64,000 bases of DNA from contig JAAFJE010000003.1 of assembly GCA_013298025.1 (NCBI GenBank), positions 287,434-351,433 on the forward strand, given 5' to 3'. Positions 35,349 to 44,172 of the stretch are shown piece after piece. Both the position numbers and the translations under genes were made by a program. How positions within the stretch are numbered: the first letter of the stretch is position 1; each line of letters opens with the position of its first letter. The notes below the pieces were generated by a model, which worked only from the letters and a program-made list of their open reading frames with translations, did not search any database and was not told the origin of the DNA. The stretch comes from Cytophagales bacterium (GTDB taxonomy: Bacteria; Bacteroidota; Bacteroidia; Cytophagales; Spirosomataceae).

Positions 35349-36203
35349 TTAGAAAGTCCATCTTCCAAATAAGCCTTCGTTATAGTCTTGGTAAGCCTGA
35401 TAAATCTCGGCACGGGTATTCATCACAAATGGCCCTTGAGCAACAACGGGTTCGTTTAATGGCTCACAATGGCCCAATAAAATATAGGTATCGGTAGTGG
35501 TCGTAAAAGCTATGGCTTGGGCTTCGTTTTCAAATTCGACCAAACTTCTTTGCTGAATAGTCTTGCCATCGAGGTCAATTGTTCCACGCACAAGATAAAA
35601 AAAGATGGTATGCGATGCCGGTATATCCAGTGAAAAAGAAGCTCCTTGTTTGCACGTAAGCGTCAGTAAACGCACGCCTGTAACAGAGGTAAAAGGCCCT
35701 GTTGTTTCTGAATATGTTCCCGACAATACCTGTACCTGCACTTTTCCTTCTTGTAATACCGCTACTGGAATTTCTTCCTTATGCAGCCCTTTATAAGACG
35801 GATGCATCATTTTGTAGCGGGCTGGTAGGTTAATCCACAACTGCAAAATTTCCAAAGCTCCTCCTTGTTTTTTGAAGGTATCAGAAGAAGTTTCGGCATG
35901 AATCAATCCTTTGCCGGCGGTCATCCATTGCACGCCTCCTGCCCCAATGATGCTTTCATGACCAGTACTATCTTGGTGCTTAATGTCGCCGTCTAGCATA
36001 AATGTTACGGTTTCCATGCCTCGGTGCGGATGTGGCCCAAAAGGCAGACCCTTGTTGTTGGGCGAATAGACCTGATACCCATGATGATTTAGAAACAAAA
36101 ATGGGTCGAGATAGTCGAGTGTGCGGTTGGGCAACACGCCATACGTGACTAAATCTTGAATGGGGGCATAATGCGGTTGATGAATTTGCTTGATTTTACG
36201 CAT
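35349..36203 (-). CDS. Pirin family protein
   Basis: The 284-residue protein is a bicupin pirin. It has DPFLFLNHHG, the metal-binding GPHPHRGMETVTFMLDG (two His), HQDSTGHESIIGAGGVQWMTAGKGLIHAE (His and Glu), and a second cupin with the C-terminal HCEPLNEPVVAQGPFVMNT. Bacterial pirins include quercetin 2,3-dioxygenases and redox-sensing proteins; the precise role is unknown. ATG 36203 is chosen because it starts the conserved region; 19 codons open upstream precede the likely transcription start. Confidence 0.92.
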   Translation of the reverse strand: MRKIKQIHQPHYAPIQDLVTYGVLPNRTLDYLDPFLFLNHHGYQVYSPNNKGLPFGPHPHRGMETVTFMLDGDIKHQDSTGHESIIGAGGVQWMTAGKGLIHAETSSDTFKKQGGALEILQLWINLPARYKMMHPSYKGLHKEEIPVAVLQEGKVQVQVLSGTYSETTGPFTSVTGVRLLTLTCKQGASFSLDIPASHTIFFYLVRGTIDLDGKTIQQRSLVEFENEAQAIAFTTTTDTYILLGHCEPLNEPVVAQGPFVMNTRAEIYQAYQDYNEGLFGRWTF

Positions 36204-36264
36204 ATCGTTATAAATAAAACAATAGAAGGCTATTGCTAGTTGACATTTCAGGGATAACAAGAGC

Positions 36265-36304
36265 TACCTTTGTGACAAAGATACAGAAAACAATAAAACA
36301 GCAA
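36265..36304. promoter_or_regulatory. Face-to-face promoter elements upstream of pirin
   Basis: TACCTTTG on + (36265-36272) and TATCTTTG on minus (36283-36276) both match TAnnTTTG and form a partial palindrome TACCTTTGTGACAAAGATA. The minus promoter has TTG 18 bases upstream (36304-36302) and would drive pirin. The plus promoter has a TTG with 22-base spacing and could start toward gnd. Confidence 0.55.
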
Positions 36305-36409
36305 TACAAGTGTTTTAGTGCCATTTTATCGTTTTTCACGTTCATCAATAACTTACATTTTATTCAAGTTTTTTCAGTAAAACTTCATAAAAACAACACT
36401 GAAAAAGAA

Positions 36410-36437
36410 TGCAAGATTATTGCTAAAGAATCTTGCA
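36410..36437. promoter_or_regulatory. Inverted repeat upstream of gnd
   Basis: TGCAAGATT / AATCTTGCA, 10-base spacer, overlapping a near-consensus -7 box CATCTTTG (36436-36443). It could be an operator controlling the gluconate operon. Confidence 0.45.
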
Positions 36438-36483
36438 TCTTTGCAGCTGAAACTTTACCCCATGTTTAGACATTCATCACAAT

Positions 36484-37380
36484 ATGCAAATAGGAATTAT
36501 TGGTTTAGGAAAAATGGGCTTTAATCTGGCCTTAAATTTACAAAGAAATGGCTACGAAGTAGTTGCACAGGATGTCAATACGGCCTTTGTCGATGCCATT
36601 GCTGCTACGGGCATCCGTTCGGCTTATTCGGTAGAAGCACTCACCGAGCAGTTGACAGGCAGAAAGGTTATTTGGTTGATGGTACCTGCTGGAAAAATTG
36701 TAGATGAGGTAATCGAAATGCTCGTGCCTTTTCTACAAGCTCAAGATATTGTTATTGACGGAGGAAATTCTAATTTTAGAGATTCAAAACGTCGTTATCA
36801 ATATCTCAAAGAAAAGGGCATCGACTTTTTAGATTGTGGCACTTCGGGTGGTACGTCGGGAGCATTGCAAGGGGCTTGTACCATGATTGGTGGCGAGCCA
36901 ACCGTGTTTGCCTACGTAGAAGAAGTGTTCAAAGCGATTTCTATAGAAAATGGCTATTTATATACAGGTGCGGCTGGGAGCGGACATTTCACCAAAATGG
37001 TACATAATGGCATCGAATACGGCATGATGCAGGCCATTGCCGAAGGCTTTGAAGTATTTGAACATTCAGAATTTGACATTGATTTCTATAAAACAGCCAA
37101 ACTTTTCAATCATGGCTCTGTGGTACGTGGCTGGCTTATGGAACTCACCGCCAATGCTTTTGCCAAAGACCCTCATTTAGATACCATCAAGGGCATTATG
37201 CACTCGTCGGGCGAAGGCAAATGGACTTTGGAAACGGCCCTCGACTTGGGTGTGCCAACGCCTGTGATTGCCCTTTCGGTGATGATGCGTTATCGTTCAC
37301 AAATGGAAGATACTTTTTCGGGTAAAGTTGTGGCTGCTTTACGCAATGAGTTTGGCGGCCATGCGGTAGAAAAAAAATAA
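36484..37380 (+). CDS. gnd: 6-phosphogluconate dehydrogenase, decarboxylating, short (GntZ/YqeC-type)
   Basis: The 298-residue protein has the N-terminal Rossmann motif MQIGIIGLGKMGFNLALNL, the substrate loop DGGNSNFRDSKRRYQYL, CGTSGGTSGALQGACTMIGG, and the catalytic-lysine helix GHFTKMVHNGIEYGMMQAIAEGF. It is the short (~300-residue) form, often NAD-linked, rather than the ~470-residue Gnd. It oxidatively decarboxylates 6-phosphogluconate to ribulose-5-phosphate. The gluconokinase gene follows after 25 bases, making a two-step gluconate-to-pentose-phosphate operon. Confidence 0.94.
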   Translation: MQIGIIGLGKMGFNLALNLQRNGYEVVAQDVNTAFVDAIAATGIRSAYSVEALTEQLTGRKVIWLMVPAGKIVDEVIEMLVPFLQAQDIVIDGGNSNFRDSKRRYQYLKEKGIDFLDCGTSGGTSGALQGACTMIGGEPTVFAYVEEVFKAISIENGYLYTGAAGSGHFTKMVHNGIEYGMMQAIAEGFEVFEHSEFDIDFYKTAKLFNHGSVVRGWLMELTANAFAKDPHLDTIKGIMHSSGEGKWTLETALDLGVPTPVIALSVMMRYRSQMEDTFSGKVVAALRNEFGGHAVEKK

Positions 37381-37405
37381 GAACTTCTGGCGATTGAGTT
37401 TACGT

Positions 37406-38839
37406 ATGAATCCTTTTTATATCGGTATCGACATTGGTACAACCGCTACCAAAGGCATTGCTTTTGAGGCAGATGGCAGTATCATTCAGCAGGTTGTTCG
37501 TGGCTATGCCATGTATCATGCCAACGCCGATTGGAGTACCCAACAACCCGACGAAGTGTTGGCGGCGGTATTGGCTTGTATCGAACAACTAACCGCCGAT
37601 GCCTCGCCCGTGTTTATCAGTTTTAGCTCTGCCATGCAAAGTTTGATGGCGGTTGATGCCCAAGGCAAACCTTTGACCGACCTCATTCTTTGGGCCGACA
37701 ATCGTGCCAGTGCCTTGGCCGATGAGCTAAAACATAGTGCTTTAGGCAGAAGTTTTTATCAGTCAACGGGCATCCCGATTCATACGTTTGCCCCGATGAC
37801 CAAAATTTTGTGGTTGAAAGAAAACCAGCCTGCTATTGTTGCCCGTACTGCCAAATTTATCGGTATTAAAGAATATGTATGGCACCATCTGACGGGTGAA
37901 TATGTTACCGATTCGTCGATGGCTTCTGGCACAGGTCTGATGGACTTGGCAACAGGCACTTGGAACGAGGCAATTCTTGCCCATTTGTCGATAAGCCCTG
38001 AGCATTTACCCTCAATACAAGCCGCTACCTATAGCAGTAAAGGCATCGAAAAGCCCTTTTTATTTGTTTTAGGGGCAGGCGACGGCGCTTTGGCAAACTT
38101 GGGTACAGGAGCGATGCAAGCAGGCAAAATGTCATTGACCATCGGTACAAGCGGTGCCGTGCGTGTGCCGGTTGCAACGCCATTTTACGACGAACAAATG
38201 CGTACCCAATGCTATCATTTGCTTGATAATCAGTATTTGGTATTGGGGGCCGTCAATAATGGTGCTGTGGTATTGCAATGGCTAAAAGAGGATTTATTAG
38301 CAAGCGAGCAAAGTTACGAATCGTTATTTGCACAGGCGGAGGCGATTGCTGCGGGTGCCGATGGGCTATTGTTTGTGCCTTATTTATTGGGCGAAAGAGC
38401 TCCCATTTGGGATGCCAACGCCAAAGGACTATTGGCAGGCATGACCATCCATCATACCCAAGCCCATTTGGTCAGGGCTACAATGGAAGGCATTTTGTAT
38501 GGTTTGTTGAGTATTGCTCAAATTCTTGTACCTGATGCTTCAATAAGAATGCAAATGGATTTGATGGCTAGTGGTGGTTTTGCCAAAAGTGAAACGTGGC
38601 TTCAAATGGCTGCTGATATTTTTCAGATGAAAGTGCAGGTATTACAAACCACCGAAGGCTCTTGCTGGGGAGCGGTAATGATAGGGTTTCAGGCTATTGG
38701 TCTTGCCATAAAGCCTCGTTTTTTAGTAGAAAAAACCTTTTATCCGAATACTGCTTTGGCGAATGTGTATGCACAACAGCACGAAAAGTTTAAGCAATTA
38801 AGTAATTTAAGAGCAAAATTTGTTGCTTGCGGAATGTAG
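37406..38839 (+). CDS. gntK: Gluconokinase (FGGY family)
   Basis: The 477-residue FGGY kinase begins MNPFYIGIDIGTTATKGIAF (phosphate-1 loop) and has LILWADNRASALADEL, TGIPIHTFAPMTKILWLKE (gluconokinase-type), GAGDGALANLGTGAM and VPYLLGERAPIWD. It phosphorylates gluconate to 6-phosphogluconate, which the adjacent Gnd uses. It is paralogous to the kinase at 23251-24768. ATG 37406 is preferred to the TTG at 37394. Its last seven codons form one arm of a perfect hairpin at 38817-38870. Confidence 0.9.
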   Translation: MNPFYIGIDIGTTATKGIAFEADGSIIQQVVRGYAMYHANADWSTQQPDEVLAAVLACIEQLTADASPVFISFSSAMQSLMAVDAQGKPLTDLILWADNRASALADELKHSALGRSFYQSTGIPIHTFAPMTKILWLKENQPAIVARTAKFIGIKEYVWHHLTGEYVTDSSMASGTGLMDLATGTWNEAILAHLSISPEHLPSIQAATYSSKGIEKPFLFVLGAGDGALANLGTGAMQAGKMSLTIGTSGAVRVPVATPFYDEQMRTQCYHLLDNQYLVLGAVNNGAVVLQWLKEDLLASEQSYESLFAQAEAIAAGADGLLFVPYLLGERAPIWDANAKGLLAGMTIHHTQAHLVRATMEGILYGLLSIAQILVPDASIRMQMDLMASGGFAKSETWLQMAADIFQMKVQVLQTTEGSCWGAVMIGFQAIGLAIKPRFLVEKTFYPNTALANVYAQQHEKFKQLSNLRAKFVACGM

Positions 38840-38870
38840 ATAAAAAACCACATTCCGCAAGCAACAAATT
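38817..38870. terminator. 21-bp perfect hairpin overlapping the gluconokinase stop
   Basis: AATTTGTTGCTTGCGGAATG... (38817-38837, final codons plus stop) pairs perfectly with 38850-38870; the loop is 12 A-rich bases. There is no T-tract on the + side. It sits between convergent genes. Confidence 0.75.
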
Positions 38871-38890
38871 GAAAAATAGGCAACTATGAC

Positions 38891-40432
38891 TCATCGTTGC
38901 AAAAAGCCTTCCCATTCGGCAATTTGTTCGGCTTTTTTCATAACTCTAGGAAACTTGTGTTGTCCGCCAGTTTTACCTTTCGATTCTAAGAAATCATAGA
39001 AAACATGGGCAGGCAATACCTTGACTGTCATTTCTTTCAAAGCGTGTTTTCGTTCTACAGGATAATCGTCGTTGATGCTCGAAAGCGTTTGGTCAATAAA
39101 CAATTGCAATGCCTGCTCGTCCACTTGGCTATCGCTCCCTACGTACCAATGATGGGCAAAAGTATCGGCTACTTTTTTACCAATCACCGTAAACTCTCTG
39201 ATGTCGATACCAAAATGAATTGATGCCAACTCAATGGCTTTATTCATATTATCGACCGATAAATGCTCTCCGCACAAGCTCAGAAAATGCTTGGTTCGAC
39301 CCGTAATGACAATTTCCGCATTTTTTTTATTGGTAAATTTTATCGTATCGCCAATCAAATAACGCCAAGCTCCCGACACCGTAGAAATGAGTAAGGCATA
39401 TTCTTTTCCCTCTTCTACTTCATCTATCATCAGGGTTTGAGGCTTATCGACCATCGCCCCGTCGGCATCAAAATTATCGTCATTGAAAGGAATAAATTCA
39501 AAGAAAATACCATTATTTAGCACCAAACGCATATCGCTGTCGGGCTGGGTTTGATAGGCCAAAAAGCCTTCCGAAGCCAAGTAAGTTTCGATATAGGTTA
39601 TCGGGCGACCAAGCAATTTGGCAAAACCGGGTTTGTACGGTTCAAAACTTACGCCACCATGACAAAACACTTCGAGATTGGGCCAAATTTCGTGGATATT
39701 ACTTACTTGGTATTCCTTGATAATTTTCTCGACCAACACCTGAATCCACGCCGGAACGCCTACAATAAAACCAATATCCCAATTTTTAGCCTGTTTTGTG
39801 ATTTTATCAAGTTTTTCACTCCAATCTTTGGTTGCAGCTATTTTTTTGCCCGGCTTATAAAATCGTTCAAACCAAAAAGGAATTTTCCCCGCCGTAATGC
39901 CACTCAAATCGCCTTCAAAATACAAGCCTTTGTTTTGCAATTCGGTGCTTCCGCCAAGCATCAAGTAACCTTTTTCGTATAAATTAGCAGGTAAATTTTT
40001 ATATTCACCCAAGCTTAAAATTTGTCTGATAGAAGTCCGATGAATCGCCTTTATCATGTCTTTGGTGACAGGAATATGCTTCGATGCTGCCTCCGACGTA
40101 CCCGAACTAAGGGCAAAATATTTGACTTTGCCGGGCCAAGTTACGTTCTTTTCGCCATCGAGGGTTTTGTGCCACCAGTCTTTATACATTTTATTGTAGT
40201 CATATACAGGCACATAATTTTTGTATTTGGTATAAAAAGCCTTATCGTTCGAGAAAAGTGCTTCGCTCATAATTTCGTCGAAACGATAGGTTTCTCCAAA
40301 CTCCGTCAAGCGTCCTTTGTTGAGGAGTTTAACCAAAGTTTTCTTCTGTATTTTTGCCAGATTTGTTTTAGGGCGTTGAATCACACTGGTCAACCCAATC
40401 CCTTTTTTAATTAGACTGCCAACAATAGCCAT
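38891..40432 (-). CDS. GH3 family acyl-adenylate-forming protein
   Basis: The 513-residue protein resembles GH3 proteins. It has YFALSSGTSEAASKHIPVT (ATP/phosphate-binding P-loop), FIVGVPAWIQVLVEKI, YLASEGFLAYQ and LLISTVSGAWRYLIGDTIKFT, ending in GGQHKFPRVMK. Plant GH3 enzymes conjugate auxin or jasmonate to amino acids; bacterial members are uncharacterised adenylate-forming enzymes, widespread in Bacteroidota. No pathway genes are adjacent. It is convergent with the gluconokinase gene. Confidence 0.9.
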   Translation of the reverse strand: MAIVGSLIKKGIGLTSVIQRPKTNLAKIQKKTLVKLLNKGRLTEFGETYRFDEIMSEALFSNDKAFYTKYKNYVPVYDYNKMYKDWWHKTLDGEKNVTWPGKVKYFALSSGTSEAASKHIPVTKDMIKAIHRTSIRQILSLGEYKNLPANLYEKGYLMLGGSTELQNKGLYFEGDLSGITAGKIPFWFERFYKPGKKIAATKDWSEKLDKITKQAKNWDIGFIVGVPAWIQVLVEKIIKEYQVSNIHEIWPNLEVFCHGGVSFEPYKPGFAKLLGRPITYIETYLASEGFLAYQTQPDSDMRLVLNNGIFFEFIPFNDDNFDADGAMVDKPQTLMIDEVEEGKEYALLISTVSGAWRYLIGDTIKFTNKKNAEIVITGRTKHFLSLCGEHLSVDNMNKAIELASIHFGIDIREFTVIGKKVADTFAHHWYVGSDSQVDEQALQLFIDQTLSSINDDYPVERKHALKEMTVKVLPAHVFYDFLESKGKTGGQHKFPRVMKKAEQIAEWEGFLQR

Positions 40433-40528
40433 AGCTTATAAACGTATTTAAAGGTCTTTAACTGCAAGAATATCGGAGAAAAATGAAAATTCAAGCCATT
40501 TGAATCATTTCCCGAAATCAAAAATCAC

Positions 40529-41314
40529 CTAATTCCCAATTTCCGATAAAGGTAAGGCTTTTAACATTTCCAAAGCACGATAGTCTGTTAAATCAAATTT
40601 AACTGGCACAATTGCCACGTAATTTTGTTTGAGTGCCTCTTCATCGGTATCTTTTCCTTTGTCTTCGTTGAGCAAAAAGCCATCCATCCAATAATAAGTA
40701 CGTCCGTAGGGGTCTCGTCTTTCTTCAAACGTTTCTTTGTACAGGGCATCGGTTTGGCGACAAAGCTTGATACCATTTAAAGGTTGTTCAGATTTGGCAG
40801 GAAAATTCACATTCAAAGCTACACCGTGGGGCAATCCGTGTGCCAAAATTGTTTGAGCGATTTTTTTGACAAACGATTCTATATGTGAAAAATCGGCATC
40901 GGCATCGAAGCTGCAAAGCGAAAAGCCGATTGCAGGAATCCCTTCAATAGCCGCTTCGATAGCCGCCGACATCGTACCACTGTAAATTACTGAAATAGAA
41001 GAGTTTGAGCCGTGATTGATACCGCTTACCACCAAGTCGATTTTGCGACCTTTCAAGATAAAATGCTTGCCAAACTTCACACAGTCGGCTGGCGTGCCAC
41101 TGCATTTATAAGCTTTGACATCGGGATGAAAATGCGGTACTTCTTTCACACGCAAGGGGCGGTCGAGGGTAATGGCATGGCCCATGCCCGACTGATGCGT
41201 GTCGGGGGCTACTACCACCACTTCGCCGATAGTTGCCATAATACTAGCCAAGGTTTTGATGCCTTTCGATTCGATAGAGTCGTCGTTTGAGATGAGAATT
41301 AAGGGTTTGTCCAT
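40529..41314 (-). CDS. surE: 5'/3'-nucleotidase SurE
   Basis: The 261-residue protein starts MDKPLILISNDDSIESKGI with the metal-binding NDD of SurE, followed by VVAPDTHQSGMGHAIT, CSGTPADCVKFG and VVSGINHGSNSSISVIYSGTM. SurE dephosphorylates nucleoside 5'- and 3'-monophosphates and polyphosphate. The frame is open 57 codons upstream, but the family N-terminus is at 41314. It is divergent from the acyltransferase gene at 41489. Confidence 0.95.
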   Translation of the reverse strand: MDKPLILISNDDSIESKGIKTLASIMATIGEVVVVAPDTHQSGMGHAITLDRPLRVKEVPHFHPDVKAYKCSGTPADCVKFGKHFILKGRKIDLVVSGINHGSNSSISVIYSGTMSAAIEAAIEGIPAIGFSLCSFDADADFSHIESFVKKIAQTILAHGLPHGVALNVNFPAKSEQPLNGIKLCRQTDALYKETFEERRDPYGRTYYWMDGFLLNEDKGKDTDEEALKQNYVAIVPVKFDLTDYRALEMLKALPLSEIGN

Positions 41315-41488
41315 AGCTGACAATAGTTGCGTTCTTATCATTTTTCGGGCAGATACATACACCGTAAGATAAGACTTTGTATTTTTGATTGATTTTTTAC
41401 TTTTTAATCCAAGCCCAAATATACAAGGCTTGAAGAGATAAGTAAGTACATGGGTCAAATAAAGCGATAAAAAAGCATACAGCAAAAA

Positions 41489-42061
41489 ATGTTACAACTC
41501 ATCGGCAAAGCTATTCTAGCACTTGGAGGCTGGAAAATCGTTGATAAAACCCCTTTAGGCGTAAATGCCTATCCCAAAGCGGTGGTGATAGCCGCACCGC
41601 ATACGTCTAATTGGGATTATTTGTTTGCGATGGCAATTCTCAAAGCCATCAATAGTCCCTGTGCGTACCTCGCTAAGGCAAGTTTGTTTAAATTTCCTTT
41701 GGGCTTGCTGGTCAAAGGCTTAGGCGGTATTCCTGTCAATCGAAACCAAAAAAACAATTTGGTTCAAAACATGGCAAGTCTGATTCAGCAGACCGAACGG
41801 ATACACCTCATGGTACCCGCCGAAGGCACACGCTCGCTCACAAAAGAATGGAAATCAGGCTTTTATTATATGGCATTAGAAGCCAAAGTACCCATTATTT
41901 TGGGTTTCTTAGATTTTGCCAAAAAAGAAGGTGGCTTTTTAGATGTGTTTTATCCAACAGGAAATTATGAGCAAGATTTGCAACGCATTCAAGCCTATTA
42001 TTACCATATTACGCCAAAACACCCCGCTTTTTTTTCTTTAAATGATGTCAAACGTTCTTAA
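41489..42061 (+). CDS. 1-acyl-glycerol-3-phosphate acyltransferase family protein (PlsC-like)
   Basis: The 190-residue protein has the PlsC acyltransferase motifs: AAPHTSNWDYLF (HX4D catalytic block), GLGGIPVNRN and VPAEGTRSLTKEW (EGTRS block). It probably acylates lysophosphatidic acid or another lysolipid at the membrane; it is shorter than typical PlsC (~240). It overlaps the GNAT gene by 20 bases. Confidence 0.87.
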   Translation: MLQLIGKAILALGGWKIVDKTPLGVNAYPKAVVIAAPHTSNWDYLFAMAILKAINSPCAYLAKASLFKFPLGLLVKGLGGIPVNRNQKNNLVQNMASLIQQTERIHLMVPAEGTRSLTKEWKSGFYYMALEAKVPIILGFLDFAKKEGGFLDVFYPTGNYEQDLQRIQAYYYHITPKHPAFFSLNDVKRS

Positions 42062-42542
42062 ATTTCGTATCGCTGATACAGGCGACATTCCTGTGATTCG
42101 GGCGATTGCCGAGCTTACTTGGCGACCAACCTACGGTCATATTCTTACCGAAGAGCAAACGCTCTATATGCTCACCATGATGTATGCGGAGGATGCTTTA
42201 CAAAAACAATTGGCAAGCCAAACGTTTTTATTGGCTATCGAAAACGATACCGTTGTGGGCTATGCTGGCTTTGAAGTAAAGGAAAAAGGTATCATGAAAC
42301 TCCATAAATTGTATCTGCTTCCCCAAACCCAAGGCAAAGGCTACGGCAAAGCCCTTATCGACCAAGTAGCAAACATGGCACAAGCCCAAGGCTGTAGCTG
42401 TCTGGAACTCAACGTTAATCGGCATAACAAGGCTTTAGGATTTTATCAGAAAAATGGCTTTGTTATCGTCAAAGAAGAAGATATTGCCATCGGGGAAGGT
42501 TTTTGGATGAACGATTATGTGATGCAAAAGTCCCTAGTCTAA
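42042..42542 (+). CDS. GNAT family N-acetyltransferase
   Basis: The 166-residue protein has the GNAT fold: KFRIADTGDIPVIRAIAELTW at the N-terminus, MKLHKLYLLPQTQGKGYGKALIDQV with the acetyl-CoA Q/RxxGxG/A motif, and NRHNKALGFYQKNGFVIVKEE. The substrate is unknown. It overlaps the 3' end of the acyltransferase gene by 20 bases and is followed by the LysE gene after 53 bases. Confidence 0.92.
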   Translation: MMSNVLKFRIADTGDIPVIRAIAELTWRPTYGHILTEEQTLYMLTMMYAEDALQKQLASQTFLLAIENDTVVGYAGFEVKEKGIMKLHKLYLLPQTQGKGYGKALIDQVANMAQAQGCSCLELNVNRHNKALGFYQKNGFVIVKEEDIAIGEGFWMNDYVMQKSLV

Positions 42543-42595
42543 TTATATTTTCATGCGTTTTTGTACGCATATTCACATATCGACCGCTAATTTTT

Positions 42596-43207
42596 ATGCT
42601 TTCAGCCATTGTTTTTGGTTTTTTTTATGGGTTTCTTTTGTGTTTTACGTTTGGCCCAGCGTTTTTTAGGTTGATTCAAACCAGTATTGATAACGGGTAT
42701 AAGAGTGGTATTCTGATAGCCTTTGGCGTGACAGTAGCCGATGCCATTTTGATGTTTTCGGCTGTTTTTGGTACAGCTTTATTGCCTAAAATAGAAGATT
42801 TCGATGTGTATTTGTCTGTTGGTGGTGCTGTGTTGTTGTTGCTGCTAGGCTTTATTAGTTTGTTCAAACAACAAAGTCAGTTGGTTTATCCCCAAACCAA
42901 ATTAGGCACATTTTTGTATTATTTCACCTCTGGTTTACTACTCAATTTACTCAATCCATCCAATTATATTGCTGTTTTTGGTACATCTACGTATTTGCGT
43001 GGAGCACAACATTTCAGTATTCATGAACTGATTGCGTTCTTTGGTTTTAGCTTACTAGCAACCATGTTGGCAGAATCGTTGATTTCGTTTTTTGCTCATA
43101 AAATGAAACGCCTCCTTACGCCAACCATCATTAGGCGTATCAATCAAACCGCTGGAATGGTGTTTATTGTTTCGGCTTTTTTGTTGCTTTATAAGCAGTT
43201 TAGGTGA
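42596..43207 (+). CDS. LysE family amino-acid exporter
   Basis: The 203-residue protein has about five or six transmembrane helices and the LysE pattern: FGFFYGFLLCFTFGPAFFRLIQTS near the N-terminus (GP motif), GVTVADAILMFSAVFG, and LLLNLLNPSNYIAVFG. LysE-type transporters export amino acids. The longer frame from 42503 overlaps the GNAT gene and is not used. The dispersed repeat at 43205 starts at its stop codon. Confidence 0.88.
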   Translation: MLSAIVFGFFYGFLLCFTFGPAFFRLIQTSIDNGYKSGILIAFGVTVADAILMFSAVFGTALLPKIEDFDVYLSVGGAVLLLLLGFISLFKQQSQLVYPQTKLGTFLYYFTSGLLLNLLNPSNYIAVFGTSTYLRGAQHFSIHELIAFFGFSLLATMLAESLISFFAHKMKRLLTPTIIRRINQTAGMVFIVSAFLLLYKQFR

Positions 43208-43385
43208 GTTAGTGGAGAGTTAGTGAATTGTGAATGAGCGAGTTAGTGAATCATGAATGAGTCAGTGATTAACTTTCAGGAATTTCCCATTTTTTTACTC
43301 AAAAATTAGATTGAGCCTTTGAAAATTGAAAAATAATTCACTAACTCACTCATCCACAACTCACTAACTGACTCATTCACAACTA
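43205..43385. repeat. Dispersed palindromic intergenic repeat, copy B (longest)
   Basis: The left half holds GAGTTAGTGAATTGTGAATG-type units; the right half (43330-43383) is their reverse complement (e.g. AATAATTCACTAACTCACTC). The centre contains TTTCAGGAATTTCCC. It lies between convergent genes and may act as a bidirectional terminator. Confidence 0.75.
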
Positions 43386-43387
43386 AT

Positions 43388-43588
43388 TCAATCTGTTTCT
43401 TCTAGCTCAAAAACTTCTTCTACAGGTTTTTGAAAAACCCTGGCAATTTTTAGTGCCAACACCGCCGACGGAATATATTTATTGCTCTCGATGGCATTGA
43501 TGGTCTGTCGAGTCACTTGCACCTTTGCCGCCAATTCCGCTTGTGTTATGTCACAAATGGCTCTTTCTATTCTGATTTTATTTTTCAT
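43388..43588 (-). CDS. Small XRE family transcriptional regulator
   Basis: The 66-residue protein is one helix-turn-helix domain: MKNKIRIERAICDITQAELAAKVQVTRQTINAIESNKYIPS, ending VEEVFELEETD. Such short XRE regulators are commonly paired with a gene for a small membrane protein. Here that gene lies immediately upstream (43625-44089, 36-base gap). The start at 43588 matches related proteins; a longer version from 43606 is unlikely. Confidence 0.88.
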   Translation of the reverse strand: MKNKIRIERAICDITQAELAAKVQVTRQTINAIESNKYIPSAVLALKIARVFQKPVEEVFELEETD

Positions 43589-43624
43589 CTGCTTATCTTT
43601 ATACAAAGCACACCTGTATCGATG

Positions 43625-44089
43625 CTATTTGCCATGATTGTGTACGTACACCAAATATTGAAATCTTCCGACAAAAATCAATAAAGGCGTAAACATATTT
43701 ACAACCATGACATTAAAAAAGTATATCCCATAAACAAAAATGGTAGCAAATAGCAAAAAACCAAAATGCACATAAACTGCCCATTGCAATGATTCTAGCC
43801 GAATTTGAGACACAAACTCATCTTCTATTTTGCATTTTGAAAACGCTACCAAGCCCAATCCAACGATGAGGGCAATAGACACTACCTCATCGCCCAATTC
43901 TAAACGTGAAGGTTCTTTTGTTGACTGTAGCACGCCGTCATCTAATAAATAATGAAAAGGTAATTCTACGAACAAAAAATCAAACTTAAATTCATTAAAA
44001 ATGCCCCAAATACCAGCTATCAAGGCAGGTACGGCAATAATCCAGCCGATTATACGGCAGTAATTTGGAAATAAGAAGCGAGGTTTCAT
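43625..44089 (-). CDS. Small integral membrane protein paired with XRE regulator
   Basis: The 154-residue protein has four predicted transmembrane helices (residues ~12-32, 66-86, 100-122, 125-147) with the FLFPNYCRIIGWIIAVPAL start. It forms a two-gene unit with the small XRE regulator, a frequent pairing of unknown function in Firmicutes and Bacteroidota. An operator-like inverted repeat lies in the divergent promoter region upstream. Confidence 0.65.
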   Translation of the reverse strand: MKPRFLFPNYCRIIGWIIAVPALIAGIWGIFNEFKFDFLFVELPFHYLLDDGVLQSTKEPSRLELGDEVVSIALIVGLGLVAFSKCKIEDEFVSQIRLESLQWAVYVHFGFLLFATIFVYGIYFFNVMVVNMFTPLLIFVGRFQYLVYVHNHGK

Positions 44090-44123
44090 GATTTTTTCTT
44101 TTTATGTTTGTAACTAATAACGG

Positions 44124-44153
44124 ACTAAATGTAATGTTTATTTTACATTTAGT
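44124..44153. promoter_or_regulatory. Operator-like inverted repeat in the divergent promoter
   Basis: Perfect 10-bp arms ACTAAATGTA / TACATTTAGT with a 10-base spacer, located 35 bases upstream of the membrane protein start and 20 bases upstream of the Crp-family gene. It could bind the XRE regulator or the Crp-like protein. Confidence 0.5.
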
Positions 44154-44172
44154 AAAATAAAGTATTCTTTTT

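Noticed and set aside
43205..43385. CRISPR array
   Set aside because: Repeats are imperfect, palindromic across the locus and lack regular unique spacers; no cas genes are present.
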